This document shows, one piece after another, positions 1 to 8,875 of a stretch of 64,000 nt of DNA. Numbering within the stretch: position 1 is the stretch's first letter; each line of letters begins with the position of its first letter. The DNA comes from Candidatus Nanopelagicales bacterium (GTDB lineage: Bacteria > Actinomycetota > Actinomycetes > S36-B12 > GCA-2699445). The stretch lies in assembly GCA_037045355.1 (NCBI GenBank), contig JBAOHO010000013.1:186001-250000 (forward strand). The letters are read 5' to 3'. Both the position numbers and the translations under genes were made by a program. The notes below the pieces were generated by a model. That model did not search any database and had not been told where the DNA came from. It saw only the letters and a program-made list of their open reading frames with translations.

Positions 1-980
1 TCGACACTGCCGGAGTGGCCGCGAAGGACACGAAGTACGACCCACGAGAGCAGGTCGCCTGGCTGTCGGTGAAGAACGGCACTGTCGCGTCCGGGCCGGC
101 GAGTGGACGTCCACAACTGGTGACCGACCAGCAGTGCGCCGAGACCATCCTGGCCCTCTCCGGTGCCACGAATGCCACGGTGGCCTCTGAGTTGTGGCGC
201 CAGGCGGAGGCCGAGACGGGGTTGGATCTGTCGGAACTCGCGGACGGTGAACGGGACCGAAGGATCACCTGGGATGACGTGAGCAAGCGGCCCCAGCACG
301 TCGTCAACTCCCCGGACTGGACCGGTGACGTTCGTGAGAACAAGGCCTACACCGGGTTCGCGACCAACGTCCAGCACAAGATCCCCTGGCGAACCCTGTC
401 AGGCCGTATGACGTTCTTCCTCGACCACGCATGGATGCGCGAATACGGGGAGCAGTTGCCGATCTTCCGCCCACCTTTGGCCATGGTGGAGCGCTACACC
501 GCAGTCCACGACCTGGGCACAGATGCGGTCGCCGTCAGGTATCTGACCCCGCACAGCAAGTGGAGCATCCATTCCGAGTACCAGGACGACCTCTTGATGC
601 TCACCCTGTTCCGCGGCGGTCCTGTCGTGTGGTGCAGCGTCGAAGACGCCGCGACCCTGGGGCTGCGCGACGGTGAATGGGCGGAGGTGTGGAACCGCAA
701 CGGCGTCATGGACGGACTGGCCGCCGTGTCCCCCCGGATGCCCAAAGGGCTGGTGTACGTCTATCACGCCAAGGATCGACAGATCCAGACCCCGCTCACC
801 GAGCGGACCGGACGACGCGGCGGCACGGAGAACTCCCTCACCCGCGCCGTACTCAAACCCACCCACATGATCGGCGGGTACGGGCAACTGTCGTATGGCT
901 TCAACTACTACGGCTGTACGGGAAGTCAACGTGATGAGGTCGCCGTGCTCCGGCGGCGCTCCCAGCAGGTGGAGTTCTGA
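1..980 (+). CDS. narG: Respiratory nitrate reductase alpha subunit, C-terminal part
   Basis: This is the 3' end of narG, open at the left edge; the frame is already coding at base 3, so the GTG at 15 is not a true start. NarG is the molybdopterin-guanine-dinucleotide subunit that reduces nitrate to nitrite on the cytoplasmic face of the membrane. The visible ~320 residues are the end of the catalytic subunit and its C-terminal cofactor-binding barrel: an HSEYQDD segment near 570-590, a GGTENSLTR stretch near 820-845 and a GGYGQLSYGFNYYG ending typical of NarG. The stop overlaps the narH start by one base (TGATG). The gene is the first visible member of a tightly coupled nar operon. The identification is firm; the N-terminal Fe-S region and most of the active site lie outside the window. 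Confidence 0.95.
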   Translation, partial: DTAGVAAKDTKYDPREQVAWLSVKNGTVASGPASGRPQLVTDQQCAETILALSGATNATVASELWRQAEAETGLDLSELADGERDRRITWDDVSKRPQHVVNSPDWTGDVRENKAYTGFATNVQHKIPWRTLSGRMTFFLDHAWMREYGEQLPIFRPPLAMVERYTAVHDLGTDAVAVRYLTPHSKWSIHSEYQDDLLMLTLFRGGPVVWCSVEDAATLGLRDGEWAEVWNRNGVMDGLAAVSPRMPKGLVYVYHAKDRQIQTPLTERTGRRGGTENSLTRAVLKPTHMIGGYGQLSYGFNYYGCTGSQRDEVAVLRRRSQQVEF

Positions 981-2590
981 TGCGGGTCCGGGCGCAGATC
1001 ATGATGGTGATGGCGCTCGACAAGTGCATCGGCTGCCACACATGCTCGGTCACCTGCAAGCAGGCGTGGACCAACAGGTCCGGTACCGACTACGTCTGGT
1101 TCAACAACGTCGAGACCAAACCCGGCATCGGGTATCCGAAGCGTTGGGAGGACAACGAGCACTGGAAGGGTGGGTGGACCCTCGATCGCAAGGGCGAACT
1201 GCAGTTGAAGGCCGGCGGTCGCATCAAGAAGTTGCTCAGCATCTTCGGGAATCCGAACCTGCCTCTGATCGACGACTACTACGAACCCTGGACCTACGAG
1301 TACTCCAACTTGGTCTCGGCCCCGCTGCAGGACAACCCACCCGTCGTACGGTCGCGGTCGCGGCTGACCGGAAAGCCGCTCGACTTGACCTGGGGACCCA
1401 ACTGGGAGGACGACCTGGCCGGCACCGCGCAGCGATTCCAGGACGATCCCAATGTCGCCGCTCTCGGTCAGGACGCGCAGTTGGACTACGAGCGGGTCTT
1501 CATGTTCTACCTGCCCAGAATATGCAACCACTGCCTGAACCCCGCCTGCGTCGCGTCTTGTCCCTCGGGGGCCATGTACAAACGCGAGGAGGACGGCATC
1601 GTCCTCGTCGATCAGAACGCCTGTCGCGGTTGGCGGATGTGCGTCTCGGGTTGCCCCTACAAGAAGGTGTACTTCAACCACGTCACTGGCAAGTCCGAGA
1701 AGTGCACGTTCTGCTACCCCCGTATCGAGGATGGTCTTCCCACGATCTGCTCCGAGACGTGCGTCGGGCGCATCCGCTACCTCGGTGTGGTCCTGTACGA
1801 CCTGGACACTGTCACCGCGGCGGCCGAGACGCCGGACGACCAAGATCTCGTCGCCGCTCAGCGGGACGTGATGCTCGATCCGCACGACCCTGCGGTGGTG
1901 GCTGCGGCCACGGCCTCAGGGGTGCCGTTCGATTGGATCCAGGCCGCGCAACGCTCTCCCGTGTATGCGCTGGTCAAGCAACTGAAAGTGGCCTTGCCGC
2001 TTCACCCTGAGTACCGGACCCTCCCGATGGTCTGGTATGTCCCACCTCTGGCACCGTTGGCCGACAACGCAGCGGATGCCGGGTTCGACGCCGAGGACTC
2101 GCTGAAAGTGCTGGCCGGGATCGACCAGATGCGGATCCCGGTCGACTACCTGGCGTCTGTGTTCACCGCCGGGAACGCCGAGCCGGTGCGTGACACGCTG
2201 CGGCGTTTGACGGTGCTGCGGGCCGTCAAACGGGCCATGCAGTTCGGTGGTGATGTTCCGGAGGGCCTCCTGGCGGCGGTCGACATGAACGACGCGGACG
2301 TTGAACTACTGTTCCGGTTGCTGGCGGTCGGCGAGTACGGTGACCGCTACGTCATCCCCACCGCCCACCGTGAGGATTCGGGAGCGCAGCAATCGCAGTT
2401 CTGTTCGTTGGACTTCCCCGGCGGTCCCGGCATGGAGGAGGCCTTGGGGCATGCCACAGGGGCGAGTCCGGACAGTGGTCCTGGCGCCGGTGGGCAGTTC
2501 CGGGCCGATGACGGAACGGCACGGTTCAATCTCCTCGGCTGGGACGGGCGAGGCCAGGCTCCGGGCCTGTTCCCGGGAGGGGCAACATGA
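980..2590 (+). CDS. narH: Respiratory nitrate reductase beta subunit (Fe-S electron transfer)
   Basis: NarH carries electrons from the NarI hemes to NarG. The 536-residue protein has the expected four cysteine clusters: CIGCHTCSVTC near residue 14, then CNHCLNPACVASC, then CRGWRMCVSGC and CTFC in the middle third. The tryptophan inside CRGWRMC is the NarH feature replacing one cysteine and giving a 3Fe-4S rather than a 4Fe-4S centre. Length is slightly above the usual ~510 residues. The start ATG overlaps the narG stop, and the stop overlaps the narJ start (ATGA), so the genes are translationally coupled. Function is inferred with high confidence from family conservation and operon order. Confidence 0.97.
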   Translation: MRVRAQIMMVMALDKCIGCHTCSVTCKQAWTNRSGTDYVWFNNVETKPGIGYPKRWEDNEHWKGGWTLDRKGELQLKAGGRIKKLLSIFGNPNLPLIDDYYEPWTYEYSNLVSAPLQDNPPVVRSRSRLTGKPLDLTWGPNWEDDLAGTAQRFQDDPNVAALGQDAQLDYERVFMFYLPRICNHCLNPACVASCPSGAMYKREEDGIVLVDQNACRGWRMCVSGCPYKKVYFNHVTGKSEKCTFCYPRIEDGLPTICSETCVGRIRYLGVVLYDLDTVTAAAETPDDQDLVAAQRDVMLDPHDPAVVAAATASGVPFDWIQAAQRSPVYALVKQLKVALPLHPEYRTLPMVWYVPPLAPLADNAADAGFDAEDSLKVLAGIDQMRIPVDYLASVFTAGNAEPVRDTLRRLTVLRAVKRAMQFGGDVPEGLLAAVDMNDADVELLFRLLAVGEYGDRYVIPTAHREDSGAQQSQFCSLDFPGGPGMEEALGHATGASPDSGPGAGGQFRADDGTARFNLLGWDGRGQAPGLFPGGAT

Positions 2591-3204
2591 ACCGTCTGGG
2601 CAGGCGTCGCCGACTGGGGACTACGCACGACGTGGCCGCTACCTGCCGCGTGACCGCGGTACTGCTCGACTATCCCCGCGATGATGACGAGTGGGTCCTC
2701 ACCCAACCCATGAGCGCGGGCGTGCGGCACTTCGCGGTCAACTGGTTCGAGTTGGATCTCAGCGAGCGGCAGGAACGTTACGTGGCGGCCTTCGACCATC
2801 GCCGTCGCACCCCATTGCACGTGACATACCTGACCCACGGGGACACGCGCAACCGCGGGGTCGCCCTGCTGCAACTCAAGCACCTCCTGACGCGGTACGG
2901 ATTCACCATCACCAGTGGGGAACTGCCCGACTACCTGCCTTTGTTGCTCGAGTTCGCGGCTACGGAACCCCGCGGCTTGCAGGTCCTGGGCAGCTACCGC
3001 AGGTCGGTCGAGTTGCTGCGGCGATCCTTGGAGGATCTGGGTGACCCGTTCAGCGTGGTGGTTTCCGCTGTCGCCGAGGTGCTCCCGGCTCTGGACGAGT
3101 CCGACCTCGCCGCCGTCGTCGACATCGCTGCCAACGGTCCGCCGGTCGATTCAGTGGGCCTCGGTGACTTCGCACCCCAACCCATGGCGGAGGCGCGGAG
3201 ATGA
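2587..3204 (+). CDS. narJ: Nitrate reductase assembly chaperone (delta subunit)
   Basis: NarJ is a cytoplasmic chaperone that binds apo-NarG and allows molybdenum cofactor insertion before the complex docks on NarI; it is not part of the final enzyme. The 205-residue product lies exactly between narH and narI and has the helical TorD/NarJ-type character, with a central LPDYLPLLLEF-like helix near residues 117-127. It overlaps narH by four bases and narI by four bases. The sequence is less conserved than its neighbours, as usual for this family, so position in the operon carries much of the call. Confidence 0.93.
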   Translation: MNRLGRRRRLGTTHDVAATCRVTAVLLDYPRDDDEWVLTQPMSAGVRHFAVNWFELDLSERQERYVAAFDHRRRTPLHVTYLTHGDTRNRGVALLQLKHLLTRYGFTITSGELPDYLPLLLEFAATEPRGLQVLGSYRRSVELLRRSLEDLGDPFSVVVSAVAEVLPALDESDLAAVVDIAANGPPVDSVGLGDFAPQPMAEARR

Positions 3205-3941
3205 CATCCACTCTTGACTGGATCCTGTTCGGCATCCTCCCGTACGTCGCGATAGCGGTACTTGTGGTGGGGATGATCTGGCGCTACCGGTTCGACAAGT
3301 ACGGGTGGACCACCCGCTCGAGCGAGTTGTACGAGAAGAAGTGGCTGATCGTCGGGGCGATGCTGTTCCACTACGGGGCCTTCATGGCGATCGCCGGCCA
3401 TGTCATGGGGATCCTGATTCCCTATCAGTGGACGGATGCGTTGGGCATCACGGAGGCGCAGTACACCCTGGTAGCCAAGATCGGGGGCGTGACGGCGGTC
3501 ATCGCGGTGATCGTCGGGCTGGGGATCCTGACCTCACGGCGAGTGCTCAATCCGCGGGTCAGGCGCGCGACGAGCCGGATGGACATCGTCACGTTCGCCA
3601 TCTTGTGGACGATGATCCTGCTCGGATTCATGGAGACGGTCGGCTACAACATCCTCGGGCCCGGCTACAACTACCGGCCCAGTGTCGCCGAATGGTTCCG
3701 GGGGCTCTTCCTGCTGCAGCCGGATCCCTCGAAGTTGGAGGGTGTGCCGACCATCTACCTGATCCACATCACCGTGGCCTGGCTGTTCTTCGCGCTGATT
3801 CCCTGGGGCCGTTTGGTGCACTTCTTCTCGGTTCCCTTGTTCTATCTGACACGGCCCTACGTCGTGTATCGCAGCCGCCAGCCCGTGCCGACACCGACAC
3901 CAGGGTCCTCGGCCGGATGGCAGACCATCGGGAGGCGATGA
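3201..3941 (+). CDS. narI: Respiratory nitrate reductase gamma subunit (cytochrome b)
   Basis: NarI anchors the complex and oxidises menaquinol, passing electrons through two b hemes to NarH. The 246-residue protein has five hydrophobic segments. Histidines at about residues 57 and 67 (in LFHYGAFMAIAGH) and 189 and 207 (in IHITVAW and RLVHFF) sit where the heme ligands of NarI are expected. The start ATG overlaps the narJ stop, and the stop overlaps the next gene's ATG (ATGA at 3938-3941). With narG, narH and narJ it makes a complete NarGHJI set. Confidence 0.96.
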   Translation: MTSTLDWILFGILPYVAIAVLVVGMIWRYRFDKYGWTTRSSELYEKKWLIVGAMLFHYGAFMAIAGHVMGILIPYQWTDALGITEAQYTLVAKIGGVTAVIAVIVGLGILTSRRVLNPRVRRATSRMDIVTFAILWTMILLGFMETVGYNILGPGYNYRPSVAEWFRGLFLLQPDPSKLEGVPTIYLIHITVAWLFFALIPWGRLVHFFSVPLFYLTRPYVVYRSRQPVPTPTPGSSAGWQTIGRR

Positions 3942-4573
3942 TCAGTACGGCACCTGTACCCAGTCGTTCAACCTTCGGGGACCTCCCGGAGGCCATGCGC
4001 GGGCTCGGTGCCCGACTGCGTCTGCCGGCGCTGGAGCGACACCACAACAATCGCGCCGTACTGGGGACCTATGTCCTGATCAACTCGGCGCTGTCGATCG
4101 CGATCTTGTCGACCATCGCCTTGATCACGGGGGAGCCGTTCATCTTCCCCTCTTTGGGCCCGACCGCGTTCCTGCTGTTCTGGGCAGCTCTCAATGCCCA
4201 GTCGGCTCCGCGCAACGCCTTCTTCGGCCACCTGATCGGTGTCTTGGCGGGATTCGCCGCCCTGGTGGTGTTCGGCCTGACAGCGGCGCCGCCGAACCTC
4301 GAAGACATCACGTGGGATCGAGTGGGGGCGGCCACCATGTCGCTGTGTCTCACTTTGTCCCTGATGATCTGGCTCGGGGTGCCCCATGCGCCGGCGGGCG
4401 CGACCACGCTGATCGTCAGTCTGGGCTTGCTCAGGACGCCGGCACAGTTGGCGATCCTGATGCTGGCGGTGGTCCTGCTCATCCTGCAAGGCCTGGTGAT
4501 CAACCGTCTTGCCGGACTGCCCTATCCGCTCTGGTCGCCGCGCCCGCCACCGGCTGAGGCCGACAAGTCGTGA
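3938..4573 (+). CDS. HPP-family integral membrane protein, candidate nitrite/nitrate transporter
   Basis: The 211-residue product is predicted from the ATG at 3938, which overlaps the narI stop by four bases; an open frame continues upstream but only as antisense-like overlap with narI. After a basic N-terminus it has four to five hydrophobic segments, with the family hallmarks FPSLGPTAFLLF near residues 69-80 and GVPHAPAGATTLIVSLG near 147-163. HPP-family proteins include cyanobacterial and chloroplast proteins shown to take up nitrite. Here the gene is welded to narGHJI in the position often held by narK, so moving nitrate in or nitrite out is a reasonable inference. No NarK is visible in the window. 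The substrate remains unproven. Confidence 0.85.
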   Translation: MISTAPVPSRSTFGDLPEAMRGLGARLRLPALERHHNNRAVLGTYVLINSALSIAILSTIALITGEPFIFPSLGPTAFLLFWAALNAQSAPRNAFFGHLIGVLAGFAALVVFGLTAAPPNLEDITWDRVGAATMSLCLTLSLMIWLGVPHAPAGATTLIVSLGLLRTPAQLAILMLAVVLLILQGLVINRLAGLPYPLWSPRPPPAEADKS

Positions 4574-4700
4574 CAGGGCCCCCGAGACTCGCCACGGGCA
4601 GTGTTGCAGCCCCCCGAAGCAAACGAGTTCTGCGTGCTGTCGAGCGAAGGAACCGGCGCCGGCGCCTGAGCATCACCGCTGACTCCGGTCAAGACTCCGG

Positions 4701-5705
4701 TTAAGAGCGAACAGGGGCGCCTTCACGCAACGGGTGGATGACATCCACGGCGATGCGGTGATCGTGGTCGAGCCGTTCCTCAGTGGGAACACTTCGGTCG
4801 GCGCCCACGATCACGAGGAAGTCCAACCCGGTATCCAAGATCCGCTGCAGGTGTCGACCGCATTGCTCTGCATCGCCGACGACCACGAACTGGCGCAGGA
4901 ACTCGGTGGTCAGTTGCTGCGCCTGCGGCGAAGCACCCGTGGAGTGTCGGGTGGGGTCATAGGAGTCGATCACGCTGCGGATCAACTCCTGGTCGCTGGA
5001 GGAGTACCGGGCGAGAGTGCCGCCCTGGAAGTGGGCGGAGATCGACGCTTGCCCTCGCACGAGGTCGATGCCGGCGCTGTCGGGGCCGTCGACTCCGACG
5101 ACGACGTACGCCCCGACTTCGATGGTGCGGCCCGCATCCTGGGCAGCTTGACGTGCCGTCTGCGCCGCCCAGGAGATCCGCTCCGGATCGGCCCCGACGG
5201 TGACGGTGACCGAATCGCCCCATCGCCCTCCCACTCCCAGAACCTTCGGCCCGCTGGCGTACACGGAGATGTGCGGCTGGGGGCAGTCAGGATCGGTCCA
5301 CGCCAACCGGTGATGGTCCGAGTGAACCGACTGCCCACCGAGCAACTCCGTCAAGTCCTTGAGCAACTGCTCGAACTGCGAGACAGAGGGAGTCGTGAGT
5401 CCCGCCAGGCTGAGCGAAGTGTCACCGCGGCCCACTCCCAGCATCACCCGCCCCGGGCACATCTGCTGCCACGTGGCAGCCGCACCGGCGACCACGCTGG
5501 GATGTCGATTCACCAGATTGGTGACTGCCGTACCGATGCTGATGTTCTCGGTACGCGCTAGCGCGCGCTCAACCGCCACGTAGGCGTCAGGAAGGAGCAG
5601 GGGAATGTCATCGAACAGAAGCCCGTCCCACTCATCCCGCTGGCAGCCCGCCGCGACCTCGTCGAGATTCTCCACATAGGGGAACGTTCGTAACAGGTAC
5701 TTCAT
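4701..5705 (-). CDS. LLM-class (luciferase-like) flavin/F420-dependent oxidoreductase, copy 1
   Basis: The 334-residue protein starts at ATG 5705 (MKYLLRTFPYVENL), chosen because the second copy at 12601-13578 begins with the matching MRVWLNTFPRIAET; a longer open frame to 6020 is not supported. Family features are TNLVNRHPSVVAGAAATWQQ, the flavin-cradling GRVMLGVGRGD segment near residue 92, and YASGPKVLGVGGRWGDSV in the middle. Such enzymes use FMN or F420 in a TIM barrel to oxidise or reduce small molecules; the substrate is unknown. It is divergent from the hydrolase remnant at 5880-6472, mirroring the arrangement of the second copy. A GGAGGAAG motif lies upstream but rather far (over 20 bases) from the ATG. 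Confidence 0.85.
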   Translation of the reverse strand: MKYLLRTFPYVENLDEVAAGCQRDEWDGLLFDDIPLLLPDAYVAVERALARTENISIGTAVTNLVNRHPSVVAGAAATWQQMCPGRVMLGVGRGDTSLSLAGLTTPSVSQFEQLLKDLTELLGGQSVHSDHHRLAWTDPDCPQPHISVYASGPKVLGVGGRWGDSVTVTVGADPERISWAAQTARQAAQDAGRTIEVGAYVVVGVDGPDSAGIDLVRGQASISAHFQGGTLARYSSSDQELIRSVIDSYDPTRHSTGASPQAQQLTTEFLRQFVVVGDAEQCGRHLQRILDTGLDFLVIVGADRSVPTEERLDHDHRIAVDVIHPLREGAPVRS

Positions 5706-5879
5706 CGCACGCTCTCGGACTTTCTGGGATTCGCTTCCTCCAGGCAGCGACGGTACTCCTCTCGGCGCCCTCTTGCGGATCGCGCTGGTGCTCTCCTGCT
5801 CGGCGGGGAACCTCGGAACGGAGTGCCAACGGCGCAGCCGATCAGCGGTATCGGCGGCATGCGCGGGCTTGGAGCCAGT

Positions 5880-6472
5880 GGCTCGATCACGATCGTCAGC
5901 TGGGAGAACGTGTGGCGGGGATGGATTTCCAGGACTACGTACGCACCAACATCTTGCAGCCGCTGGGGATGAGGAACTCGAACTACCTGTCCGAGGTTTC
6001 GGCACCCGGCAAAGTGGCACTCCCCGGCCTGCCCGGCTACCTGTTGGCCAAGGGGGCGCTGGTCGAATCCGTTCCCTTCGACGCCACGACTGGCGACACT
6101 CTCGGCACCATGTTCCTCGAGATCCCTCTGGGGTTCGGCCGTGACCTGTACGACTTCGACTTCGCGATGCAGGGTGGGGACGAGTTGCTGTCGTTCAGCA
6201 GCAGCATCGTGCGACCGGCCTCCACGGTTCCCGACCTGGGCAGGGGCGACAACAGCGTCGCCGTCGGTGCCGCGGGATTGGTGGAGTGGCGCAAGGTTCC
6301 CAGCGCGGCGAGGGTGACCATCTCCGGTCAGAGCGACTGGAAACTGTTCGACAGTGACCTGTCGCTGATCGACTCCGGAGGTGCTGCCACGGCTACGAGT
6401 CAGGCACCGGACGGGGCGTACCTTGCGGTCTTCGGCCCGGCGGGAAGTGCGGCGACCGTGGTGGTCGAGTAG
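5880..6472 (+). pseudogene. Remnant of secreted serine hydrolase (internal deletion), paralog of 13821-15947
   Basis: The open frame (from a GTG at 5912) encodes ~186 residues that match two separate parts of the intact serine hydrolase at 13821-15947. GERVAGMDFQDYV...LQPLGM corresponds to about residues 215-253 of the intact protein, and GYLLAKGALVESVPFDATT through the terminal ATVVVE corresponds to about residues 563-708. The ~310 residues between them are missing, joined in frame near 6023. The signal peptide, the SxxK serine and the YxN motif are also absent. It therefore cannot be an active hydrolase, although the C-terminal beta-rich domain is complete. It sits divergent from LLM copy 1, so the locus is a decayed duplicate of the 12.6-15.9 kb pair. 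Confidence 0.85.
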
Positions 6473-6500
6473 TCCGGCGGCGGGTCGTTCGGCGCCGCGG

Positions 6501-7946
6501 TCAATCCTGGCTGTGGCCGCCGGTCGGCTGAAGTGATCCGTCGGAGCGGTCGTCGTCCCGACCGGCCGCCTCCCGCTGCTCCTGAACGGCGTCGCGGACA
6601 TGACGCCTCTGTTGAGTCTCGGGCACCGAGTAGCGCACTTCGGTGTGTGTGAGCAGGTCCAGCAGGCTCCGCCTCTTGGAGTCGAACAAGGAAATGAAAC
6701 TGGTCGCCAGCCAGAAGAACAGCCCGATCACCAACAGCCAGGCGCGGGCGATCGCGCGCACGAACCCGGGGCGACGGCCGTCCGGCGTGCACACGCGGAC
6801 ACCGACGATCCACATCCCCAGCGATCGGCCCAGCGTCCAGTAGGAGAGACCCAGATACGTGGGGATCGCCGAGGCCGCCAGTGCAACCAGGGTGAGGGCC
6901 AGCCAGTCGGGTGTTGCCCCATCGAAGAGTGAATCGATCAGGCTGCCGAGCGTCGAGAAGAGGACCGTGGTGAGGTACCCGACGACGAACAGGTCGATCC
7001 CCAGGCCCAACAGCCGGGTGGCGGCACCGGCGTAGGTGAAGTCCCGTCCGGGCGGTGCGGGCGGGGCCGGGAGCGCGCGCCAGACCGCCCGTTGTCTCGC
7101 CAGGTCCTCGACGGCCAGTCGTAGCGGTTTGGTGTCATCGGGCGACGTTTCGGCGAGGACGAGTTCCACGGCCGTTTCCGGCTTGGGGCGAGGTGGTCGC
7201 CGCAGCACTCGCCTCCCGATCCGATCAACCGTGGAGTCGACATCTGCCAACTTCCCGCGGAAGCCTTCGAGGGTGTCGAGGAACAGTCCCTGGCTCTGTT
7301 CTCGGATGAGGTCGCGGATGCGCGGATCGTCCACGATGTCGTCGAGGATCTGCGGGACGACCTCAGTTCGGATCTTGGGCATCAGCGAATCGACCAGGTC
7401 GGGGGCCACTTCGTCGCGGATCTTGGGCATCAGCGCATCGACGAGCTGCGGTGCGATGGTCTGCTCGAGATAGGGGACCAGGGCATCGACGATTCGCGGC
7501 ACGAGTTGCTGCTCGAGGTACGGCTGCAGATCGGCCAACAAGCGTGGCAGCAGGTCGTCCACCAAGCCCGGGGTGACGCCGGCGACGACCTCCGGCACGG
7601 TGACGTCCACGAGGTGGCCCGTCACCCCATCGACCATCTCGGGGATGGTCACGGTCGTCAGATGATCGGTGATTCCGGCGAGGACTTCAGGGACTACGTC
7701 GTCGGTCAGGTACGGGGTGATGCCGGCGACGATTCGCGGAATCGCCTCCTCGATCAGGTAGGGCTCGAGGCCCTCGATGACCTGCTGGGCCGTTGCGTTG
7801 GTGGCGTCGAGAGCCGCCTCGCCGACGGTGTGCCCGACGCGACCCACGGTCGCATCGAAGGCGCTGTCCGCCGCGCCCCGCGCACCGCCCGCAGCGCGAC
7901 GCACGATCCCGCGCAGTCCGTTGTCGGAGTCCTGCGGCGGGGTCAT
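6501..7946 (-). CDS. RDD-family membrane protein with N-terminal helical repeats
   Basis: The 481-residue protein has two parts. Residues ~55-215 are a run of about ten related 16-20 residue units built around patterns such as P.IV.GI.PYL and VP.VV.GVTP.L, ending in two near-identical VD.LMPKIR units. Residues ~300-430 form an RDD domain: an R in GAATRLLGLGIDLFVVGYL, a second hydrophobic segment, then RSLGMWIVGVRV and a final long membrane segment. RDD proteins are small membrane proteins, some implicated in ion transport; the repeat region has no assigned role. A charged, Gln- and Asp-rich tail follows. The gene is monocistronic and opposite in direction to the hydrolase remnant. Confidence 0.8.
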   Translation of the reverse strand: MTPPQDSDNGLRGIVRRAAGGARGAADSAFDATVGRVGHTVGEAALDATNATAQQVIEGLEPYLIEEAIPRIVAGITPYLTDDVVPEVLAGITDHLTTVTIPEMVDGVTGHLVDVTVPEVVAGVTPGLVDDLLPRLLADLQPYLEQQLVPRIVDALVPYLEQTIAPQLVDALMPKIRDEVAPDLVDSLMPKIRTEVVPQILDDIVDDPRIRDLIREQSQGLFLDTLEGFRGKLADVDSTVDRIGRRVLRRPPRPKPETAVELVLAETSPDDTKPLRLAVEDLARQRAVWRALPAPPAPPGRDFTYAGAATRLLGLGIDLFVVGYLTTVLFSTLGSLIDSLFDGATPDWLALTLVALAASAIPTYLGLSYWTLGRSLGMWIVGVRVCTPDGRRPGFVRAIARAWLLVIGLFFWLATSFISLFDSKRRSLLDLLTHTEVRYSVPETQQRRHVRDAVQEQREAAGRDDDRSDGSLQPTGGHSQD

Positions 7947-8217
7947 ACGGGCAGGCTAGGGCCTTGGGCCCTCACGTCACGGGATTCGCCGAACGTCGGT
8001 CTGGTATCAGCGGTGATATCGCGCGGTCATGGCGATGACGTTGCGGCTCAGCGGTGATCAGACCGAAGCGCTGCGGGAGAAGTCGATGACGTGAACATGA
8101 GCGCCGACCTGCTGGTACGCGCGGTCGAACCCCGCCGCGGTTCAGCGCGGGCGCTCTGAAGGGGGTGCCGCTTTCGAGGCGCCCGTCGACCGGGCCAGGG
8201 TCCGTTCGTGTCCCGTG

Positions 8218-8237
8218 TCCCGCACCCGGCGGCGGGA
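8218..8237. terminator. GC-rich hairpin in intergenic region
   Basis: TCCCGC and GCGGGA form a 6-bp perfect stem around an 8-base loop. No T-tract follows. It lies in the 930-base gap between the RDD gene and the flavoprotein gene, where no convincing complete gene was found. It could be a weak terminator or chance in GC-rich DNA. Confidence 0.25.
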
Positions 8238-8268
8238 CGAGATTCATACGGGTGGGGTTCGAGCGAGT

Positions 8269-8379
8269 TCAGCCCTCGATGTCGTCGTCGCCATTGGTGG
8301 GCCATGACAGCCGTGTGTGTGTTTGGGGAGCGCGGTAGCCGCGGGGGCGATTCGAGACCGTCCAGTGGTTGAGATCGTC
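8269..8379 (-). pseudogene. Remnant of DUF222-HNH endonuclease 3' end
   Basis: The last ~36 codons of an open frame (8269-8643) read DDLNHWTVSNRP...WPTNGDDDIEG and align with the C-terminus region of the intact DUF222-HNH gene at 10980-12374 (IDLNRFTITANP, and its +1-frame ending DTNGNDDLTD). The nucleotides around the end (CACCAATGG followed by a CGACGAC run) are shared too. The rest of the open frame has no resemblance to DUF222. It is best read as a leftover 3' fragment. A similar scrap occurs at 42808-42890. The remainder of 7947-8875 shows nothing I can assign. Confidence 0.45.
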
Positions 8380-8875
8380 TGAGGTCAGCAGACCGAGGGT
8401 GAAACCCGTGGGGGTGCGGCGGGAGTCGTTCCAACTGTCCAGGAGTGGGGCGGACAGGTTCCCGGTCTTGGGCTCGCGGAACACTCGCATGCCGTTGCGA
8501 TCGCTGGTCTGCTTCATCGGGGCCGCAGTGGCACCGTCCACCGCGAGTACCGACGTTCCGATCAGTGGCGACGTTTGGCTTGGCTCGGTGGCGGTGGTCG
8601 ATTCGGTGGCAATGGTCAGGATGCTCATGATGGGGACCGTCACTTCCGATCTCGGTGTTTCGCTTCTCCTTCACCATGGCGAGGGGAGTTCAAGAAGTCG
8701 TCAAGGGAGCGGCAGGGTTTGCTCCGGATTCACGCCCTTCTCCGGGAGTTGACGTATCCCCAGACGGCGAAAGCGTGGACGGGAGTGTGTACTCGATCCA
8801 TGGTCCGACTCGGACCTTGGCGAGGGCTTGGCGGGGCCACCATGGCAGCCCCGGACCGATGATGGGACGAACAGT

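Noticed and set aside
3305..3937. N-terminal extension of the HPP frame into narI
   Set aside because: The extension is out of frame with narI, His/Asp/Arg-rich and unconserved; the ATG at 3938 gives the proper HPP start and a typical ATGA coupling.
4654..4665. GGCGCCGGCGCC palindrome between the HPP and LLM genes
   Set aside because: It is a self-complementary GC tract without a loop or T-run; it is too likely by chance at this GC content to call a terminator or operator.
4734..5561. A 275-codon plus-strand frame within the LLM gene
   Set aside because: Antisense to a conserved TIM-barrel oxidoreductase whose paralog at 12601 has the same strand orientation and motifs.
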